Part shown: positions 41,601 to 50,600 of the stretch, in pieces
Numbering within the stretch: the first letter of the stretch is position 1
Layout: each line of letters opens with the position of its first letter
From: Eupeodes corollae
Taxonomy: Eukaryota; Arthropoda; Insecta; Diptera; Syrphidae
Assembly: GCF_945859685.1 (NCBI RefSeq)
Contig: NC_079147.1
Span: forward strand, 263,986,572 to 264,050,571
Length of the DNA: 64,000 bases
Direction of reading: 5' to 3'
Notes under the pieces: model-generated
What the model was told of the DNA's origin: nothing
The model's database searches: none
Seen by the model: the letters and a program-made list of their open reading frames with translations, nothing else
Translations under genes and position numbers: made by a program

Positions 41601-44600
41601 GTTAATATTCACATTTTTACTAAATTATCAGAAATTAACACCCTGAATCAATTGATTGATATCAAATACTTATTCATAGAACTTTCAATACTCATTACAA
41701 GTTGATTATTCTGCTTATTTTTGTTAAGTTTCAAAAAAATTGGTAGGCAATTTTGTTAAAAATTATATTTGTCAGGATGGTTTTTATAATTTTTCCCCTT
41801 AATATTTTTATTAAATTTATCTTTCCATTTATTGGTGTAGGTAATTGATTTTTATTAAAAGTTAATCAGCTTATTTTTTAAGTTGTATGTTTTCTAAAAA
41901 TTGTTTAAAAATGTATTCTTAAAGAAATTTTCATATTTTTTAAAACTTATTCTAAGTCATTTCAAAAGAATAGTGCGAACATTTCTTCAGAATGCATGAA
42001 TTTAACATATATGCATTTTTTCCTAAGCTAAGTAAGTTTTTGAAGATTGTACTAAATCAAATGAATGACAGTGTACGTCCTTGAAGTAATTTTAATGTTG
42101 ACTTAGCCAATGTGGATTTTTACTAAGACGACATCGTTGCCGTCGTTACATGCCCAGTATATCAGAGAGGGGTTAAATGAACAAAAAAAAATCAAGCATT
42201 CACCCACAGCGAAAATGAAAGATTAACTTTTGGTCTATAAACTTCGACATAGTCTTAGTCTTAAGATTTATGTTAAGCACACAAGAAAAAAGATCTCCTT
42301 AAATAGGTCAAAATATAGATTGAGGAAAAAGAGTTTGTCGTTTTACCCTGTTCCTAAGCTTTTTCCATTGCCTCTTCTTTATATAGATGAATGAATAGAT
42401 GTATGTCATTTGATGGCTAAGAGCAATATCCGGGGATGTTTTTTTTTGTTCTTTTGGTCGTCTTTCAAAAACCCGAAGGTTAAGTTTTCTATAGGAATTT
42501 TTCATTGAAATATTAGGTACGTGGTACTCGAAGGATAGTGTACCTTACTTTTCTTTACCCTTCGTCGATAAAAAAGGATGTCAAACTTGTCATTTTAGCA
42601 GGGTGTGAAAAAGAAGAAACTATATTTATATGAACTCGAACTCGAGGCAGTACTTTATTTTATTCTTTTTGAATTCAACAGCGAGGCTGGACTATGTGAC
42701 ACTTTTTTATATGCTTTTACAAATCTACCACCTAAGCAAAAGAAGGTTTTTATGAAATTGTAAATTTAGGGCAGTTACAGATTTGTATTTTATTTTATTT
42801 ATAAAGAAGTTGGACAAGAAGAATTTAAAAGTATACAAAAATTGAATTTACTTATATTGTACTGTACTTTAAGCGTCTATTTGTCTAATTAAGAGTTTTC
42901 CAATAAGAGGTTTTATTTTGAAAAGCCCGCTATTTGGGCATCTTTTAATTATGAAGCTGTCATCTTTTAGCATTTTTAAAGTTAAAATTTTCAAATTAAT
43001 AAAAATGACACGAATAAACTTCAGCAACAAAATGTTGAAAATGCTGCAACTATCACAGTTTGCAAAACTTATGTGCGTCGCTCGAGAAGAACTGTCAATA
43101 ATGCTGGATGTATATCGTTGTATTGACGAAAATTTAGGTTTGTCGATTCCTCGTTGTTATTTATAAATCGGCATTCCACAAATTACACATCCCCATTTGG
43201 TGCATGAATACTCTGATTTTAAGGCTTTTAAGGTTCACTTACCACGGTAAAGAAGGCCAAAAACAAAATGGTTAGTATTTTCCTTAATAAATAGAACTGT
43301 CAAAATTGTAAAATTCAATAATGATTGTTGAAAAACCTCTCTATCATTAACTTGTTACTGTTTGGTCAGGTTATTGACTTTGATGGGGGTGTGATTGAGA
43401 CTTACTTATAAAAAAAAATGGTTAGTAGAACTGCTACGTTGATAGATTATGTTAAAAGCTTAATGATTTGTATGGCCAGCACTGGAAGATAATGATGATG
43501 CTGGGTTCTGCACAAGTTACGAAAAAATATCAATTTTGAAGGAAAAGTTGTTGACCTAATTATTTTTCGAAGAGCTGACTACAATTGGTCATAAAATTAT
43601 AATATAACCACCTTTAAGCTAACGGGTTTTTCAATAGCGACGCTACAAAAGCGACAGGGACAGCAAACGGCGCCATATTTTGTGCCGCTTTTTTGACATT
43701 TCTCTTCAGTAAGGTTTGAAATTTAATGATGGAAAGATATACGAGCAAACAATGAGTCGAAATTATTAAAATTTACTACCAAAACTCGGAGTCAGTGGCC
43801 TCAAAGTTAAGAGCACTACGTTCAATTTATGATCGTCATAACCGTGCTAGTGAGACAAAGATGTGCCGTAGTGTCGCGAAAATTGTTGCCGCTGAAGCTT
43901 CAATTTCAGAAAGCCTAAATGTATCTATCACACGTCGTTCTCTTGGGCATCTCTGTGACGTCGTTGTGGCGAATTTTGTGAAAAGATCTTGGCCTACATT
44001 CTTACAAGATTAAATTGACGCAAGAACTGAAGCCAGACCACCAGAAGCGTCGTATATTCTTTAATTGGGCTGGTCAAAAGCTTGAAAATGATTCAGATTT
44101 TAATCGAAAAATCATCTTCAGCGATGAAGCTCATTTCTAGTTGAATGGCTTCCTCAATAAACAAAATATGCGTGCATTTAATCCCGAAAAATTACGGTTC
44201 GGTGTTGTTTATGAGCCGGCGGGGCGTCATTGGGCCGTACTTCTTCGGTGATGATCAAGACCAGCACGTTACTGTGAATGGGGACCGCTACCGTTCAATA
44301 ATAACCCAATATTTTTGGCCCTAATTGGATGATGTATGGACTTAGGGGATATGTGGTTTCAAAAGGACGGCACCACAATGCACACAGCGAACGTCATAAT
44401 CAATTTATTGGAAACCGTGTTTGGAGAACGTTTTATCTCACGAAATGGTCTAGTCGCTTGGCCAACTCGGTCGTGCGATTTGACGCCGTTAGACTATTGC
44501 CTTTGGGGCTACGTCAAGTCTACGGTCTATGCCAACAAGCCAGCGACGATTGATGAACCTCGTACGAATATCGAAAGTGAAATTGCAACAGTATCGGCCG

Positions 44601-47600
44601 ATTTATGCTTGAAAACCGTCAAAAATTGGGTGGTGGCCATGCAAAAGAAATCGAGTTTCATATAAAATGAAATCGAACGTACTTTCACAGGAATAATGAA
44701 TCTAATTGATATTCAAAACCGTTTTCTTTTGGTTAAAAAAAAAGCTTTTGTAGCGCTCTTATTGTAAAACCCGATATTTTTTTTAAGACCACGTAGAAGA
44801 TAAGGTATTTGCCAATGTTTGGTGGCAATTTAAGACTTCAAAGATTGAAAGAAAGAATATAATGCTAGTTAGTTGAACCGAGTTTTTGGCTGATATCTTT
44901 TTCCATTGTGAATGACATATCTAATGAAATAACGGTCGGTACACTGATTTATTAAAAAAAAAATCATTTTATTTAAATATTAAAATTAAACCTCTCATTA
45001 GAAGATCCTGTTTAAAGACTGCAATATTGATAGAATTACGTTTATTCATTTGAGTTTAAGAATTTGTTGTATCTATAAAGACAATAACCTTTCGCTTATT
45101 TTGTAAAAAATGGAATCTTTGTCACAAGCATCTCAATACTGGAGCAGTTCAACCGCGAATCTCAAGCATGCAAGAGTTTTCATTAGTATACCCTCGAGCA
45201 AGACATCCCCCGTACAGAGATTTGTTCTTTAGTCGTACTTTGAGAATGTGAACTGCGTCAACAAACTCTGTACAAAGTATTTATTGTGAAAGAGATAGTG
45301 GATCTAGAACCTAAACGGCTGCTTTAAATTTGGCTTCGAGTATCTGTTCTACGATTTATTGAAAAAATTTATATTTTGGTTTCAACTCATCTAGAATTAG
45401 AAATTTCTAAAAATTAACAAAAATCCGCATCTATACAACAACGAGAAGACTTGACAACGCGACTTAAAGAAGACAGACATTTTCTCAGCGGCAAGACCAA
45501 AGAAGGTATCAGCATCATAGACTGATGTAATAATGGAATACACATTTCAAGACACAGACGTATGTACATAAATGGCCAGAGCAAGGTTTCTCTATCTATC
45601 TACCATCATCATCTCATCGCTTTACTATATAAAAATGTAAGATAGAAAAGTATCTATAAAAACCTAAAAAAAAGATTGCATTTCCTTCAAGTTTGTTTCC
45701 AATTTGTATGTTGTTTGGTTTTTTGTGTTTTTATCTTGAGCTAATTTGTAATGTTTTATTTTTCTAACCAATGATTTTTCTTGGTTGTTTTCTTGATGGA
45801 ACTGATGCAAGCTTTATCTATTGAGGCATAGAAGTTTGCATCGTAAAGATGCTATCACTTTAGATGCATATTGCATAATGGAATTCATATGCCCACTTGT
45901 ATGTTTCAAGATCTACGCGAAATGAGAATTGATGTAGACTTTGACTCTCTTCTTACATTTGTTACATTTTTAATGTTCGCGCAATTGCAGGCGTTAGAGA
46001 ACGCTACTTATTGCATATTTATTCATAGAGTTTTTGTTGTTGTTGTTGCTGTGGTTGTTTTTGTTCAAGGGTTGCATATGTAAGTAATGCATAAAGTTAC
46101 TTGAGACGTTTTTTTCACTTACTGCAGCATTCATGCAAAATAAGCTCCATTATAACCTACCTACTTATTGTTTGCGGGTTAACCTTAGGTTTTGCTTTTA
46201 TTTTTTAAAAAGGGTTATGTTAAAGCTTAAAGTAGGTATAGTATCGTTACTCTATACTTACTTTGTATAGATGACACGTCTTATGTGGTGTAATTTGTGG
46301 GAGTTAAGGATGGAATGTAATGTATATGTTTAGCTAAAACCTTTTAGGTATGAAATTTCTTTTATATACATAAAGGACTATTGACACGAAGGTTGTTCAA
46401 CAATAACTTGTTTTTGTTTTTATGAAAAAGGACGTAAGAAGAAGTATTCCATTACAATTTTGATATTGCTGTGACTTGTGAGACATTGACTTATCGGTTT
46501 ATAGGTTTGTGTATGACTGTTATTCAAAATTCAGAAATTGCTTCTGAATTCTATATTCTAAGACATTTGGTTCAAGAAACAAGTTTCTTACAGCTCATAC
46601 TTAATTCACGAAAAAAAAATATTTGGTTTTGTTGCTTTTGCTTTGCATTTTTTAACAGTTTACTTTGTATGATACTAAAATAAGAAAAACTTTTAAAAAC
46701 ACATACAATCGTGACCTTTGAGTTGTTTAAATTTCCTGGAATTTCTATCCTTTGAAAATTATTTGCTAAATTAAACATTTTCAAACTTCTCGATGTTTTA
46801 ATGTACCAACATTCTAATTGTGGTACGTCTTTTTGTTTAGATGTTTATGAAAAACGTGAACAAGTAGATTGTGTCTTTTCTGATTTCAGCAAGGCTTTTG
46901 ACAAATTGTGACATAAAACATAACTTTTAAAGCTATGGAAGCAAGGTTTTAACGGCTATTTCCTCATATTTGCAAGATAGATGTTATAGTGTTAAATTTC
47001 GTAATGAGTGTTCAAGTTCATTTGTTGTGAATTCTGGTGTCCCTCAGGGTAGTCACCTTGGTCCTATTCTATTTGTTTTATTTATAAATGACTTTCTTTT
47101 GGTCATACAAAATTCGTCTGTCCTTATATATGCTGATGACATTAAAGTGTTTAAGAAAATTAGCTCTACATCTGACTGTCTTCTCTTGCAAGAAGACTTA
47201 ATATTAATCAGAAAATGGTGCAATAATAATCGTCTTTCTTTAAATGTTGATAAATGTTAAACTATGGGTTTCAAACGCAAAAAAGTTAAAATCATTTTTA
47301 GTTACATGTTTGATTTTTGTCCTTTAAGTAGAGTATAAGGATTTTCTGATTTGGTTGTCGCCTTAGATTTTAAACTAACATTTAATGAACATATTAACTT
47401 CATAGTCAAAAAAGCAAATAGAGTTCTTGGATTTATTAAGAGATTTGGCCGTGATTTCCCTGATCCATATGATTTAAAATTACTTTTTGTTTCGCTTGTG
47501 AGAAAAATCCTGGAATATGCTTGTACAGTATGGTCACCTTACTACGCCAAACACGACACCAGACTCGAAACCATTCAGAAAAGATTTTTGCGTGTTTGTC

Positions 47601-50600
47601 TACGATCGCTTCCGTGGTTTCATGATATTCGTACATTACCGCCTTATCCACAAAGACTATCTCTCATAAATCTTTGTTCTTTGACAAATTATAGAATGTA
47701 CTTGCAGTTTTGTTTTATTGTTAGAATAATAAACAGACAAATTGCATCACTATTAGTTCTTGATAGTTTAAACTTTAGTTTTTCTCATTCAAGTATAAGA
47801 CTCCAGAAACCATTGAATACTAATTTTAGCAGATCAAACTATGGTGTACATAGCCCCTTAAACCAATTAATGGAAGTTTATACTAAATGTCACTCTTGTA
47901 TTTATTCACCAAATGATAATATAAAAAGTATAAATAGCAAATTAATATTTTTCAACAGTCTAGTTTAAGTTTTTAGATTTTTAACGAATTATAAACACAA
48001 AAATAAATCCATGTTTCATGCGTATTTTCGGAATACCTTAGTTCATTACGCAAATCTCAAGAACTCTTGGTAGTTTTGACGTTTCAAACATTTGGTATGA
48101 ATTTGGAAAACAATCAAATACCGTGCTTTTTGTAGCCAAAACATTGGTATTGACATCCCGATATTTCTATTCTCCAGGTTATGAAATTCATGTATATGTA
48201 TGAATTAGACTTATTTACAATTTATATAATTCAATTTTTAGTTCCATTAAATTAGTAAATTTTGAATTTCTGCAGTAAGCGGCTGCAAGTGTCGAGGGTT
48301 GAGTAAATGTTGAGTAATAAATTTATAAAATTTGTTTTTCGGTGTCAGGCGAATTTTATTTTATACAAAATTTGTATTTACATAAAGTTGAATTCATAAT
48401 AAATGCTAAGTATTTTATTAAAAATACTTATAAATTGTCTTAACTTTTCATATTAACAGTTTATAAAATGTTTATTACATATTTCAAAGAAAAGTTAAAT
48501 CAATCATATAATTGGGTAAGAATCAGACGGCCAAAATTGCTGAACTTACATCACTATCTCTTTTTTATTTTTATCTACATTTTTGATAAGAATCTTGACT
48601 CAAGAAAATCCTGTCAAAAAATTGGAATGGAAAATTAAGTTTTCTTTAGACTTTGAGTACTGAAATTCCCTTAAAGAACTGAGTTAATTAGTTATCTACT
48701 GTTTTTCGCATATAGTCAATAAGTTCCCAGTCCCATAAGTTTTAAAATTAAAAGCCTAACATTACTTATTTATTCTGTAAATATAACATATTTGTTTGTT
48801 GTCTTTAAAAAATACTTTGACACTTAAATAATGCAGAGTATTAAAAACAAAATGTCCTCGTTTCTTTTAAATTCTATTTCACTCGATTCTTGAGACGTAC
48901 CTGTGAGTATAAACGCCGACAGTCTTTAACCTTAAAATAGGGGCTATTTTTTATATTTTTGTTTCACAGTTTTTAAGATTAAAAATTTTGTCTCGTTGAT
49001 ATCTGATTTCGTGAAGAAATAAAATACACGATGCCGTCGCACGAACTCTTTCCAAATATATATTTTTTTAATATTTAATATATTTTAAGATTTAAAAATA
49101 TACCTACCAGAAAAGTTTGTTTTCAAAATTGTAAATGTCTGATTTTTTAAACCCTTAATTTGTTTTTAAATTAACTTTTATAAATACATTTTCTTATTTT
49201 ATTTTAAGGAAATATAAGTCTTTCATATAATTTGCAAAAAAAATGAGAAAACATTTTCGAGATATCGAAACAAATTTTTTTTCAAGTGAGATATTCGGAT
49301 TCGGCTTAAAACTGTCGACCCCTTCATCCCTGACAATGACAACATTACTCGTAACGGAGGGTTCCGCCACCTAATAATAATAATATACTCGTATATTATT
49401 GAATGTAATAAGAGCTTGTGCAGGAAAGATTATTGAAATAATTAAATAAGGCAATCAATACAAAACGGATAAAAAGTAGGCTTATGTTACCTATAGACTT
49501 AGTTCTTAATAGGAAAGTTAAAAAGAGAGTTCTTACTTTAAAAATATTATTTTAGCTTAATCGCCACTTTCCTAAATTGTTTTCTAGTCACCACCGGTAC
49601 AATCTAAAATTGTAGGTCGTAAAGTCACTTGGTGCTACCTTTAAGGCAGACACCTAGAATTGTATAGTCATAATTCTAAAGTGTTCTAAACTTTAAAAAC
49701 ATATGAATTACAATTCTGAAAAAGAAGACATTATTTTGTAAAAGTGGGTTCTATTATGTTTCTCAAAAACAACTGGTACAAAAGTATTGGCAAAGCTGTT
49801 TGAGAGGTCATCTATTAGGCGGTACAATGATATGTCCTCTGTTAATGATAAAGCAAGAAGTGGGCGACCTCGTCAAGGGAGGATGCCAGCAGTGATCAAA
49901 GCAGTTCGCTCGAGAAATGGAACGATGTGACGCCTCATAAAGCAATACCTTAAGCTTGGCGCTTACCATGGAAGTACTGGACAACGCCTGACTGAAGCTC
50001 TGTGCAAGTATATGGAGTACACAAAAATATTCTTTTTAAATATGCCAAAATGTTGACAGTGGAACAGAAATATAATCGCCAAAACGCCAGGATTTATGCC
50101 CATAGCTTCAATAGGCAGGTCAGTACACATTATTTCACTAAGGCATACCATTTGTGGACATCTGTTATTAAAAAGTACAAATTGGGTTCTAGTAAGAACA
50201 TATATCATATCGATAGGGACTTGGATCTTTGTTTCCAACTATCAAAGACATGTTTTAAAGAATTTTGTGAAGCCCTTAAGTAACACGCTAATTGCGAGCC
50301 TCTGGATTTTTCAGCAAGACTCTGCGCTGGATCACAAGGCGATAACCACTCAACTTTGGCTATAAACCTAAAGAAGCTATAAACCTCACCGAAATATTGA
50401 GTCTCTTAAAGCTGATTTTGTTAAGACAGCCGCTTCGCTAATCCTTGAAGTCGTACGTGCAGCGATGGATGAATGGCCGGATCTTTTAAGAAAGTGTTTT
50501 AAGGCTAACTGTGGCCACTTTGAACAATACAAGCTAGATATCGTGAAACAAAATTTTTACAACTGGTTTGTTATTTGTGGCAGCACTACGCACATACAAA

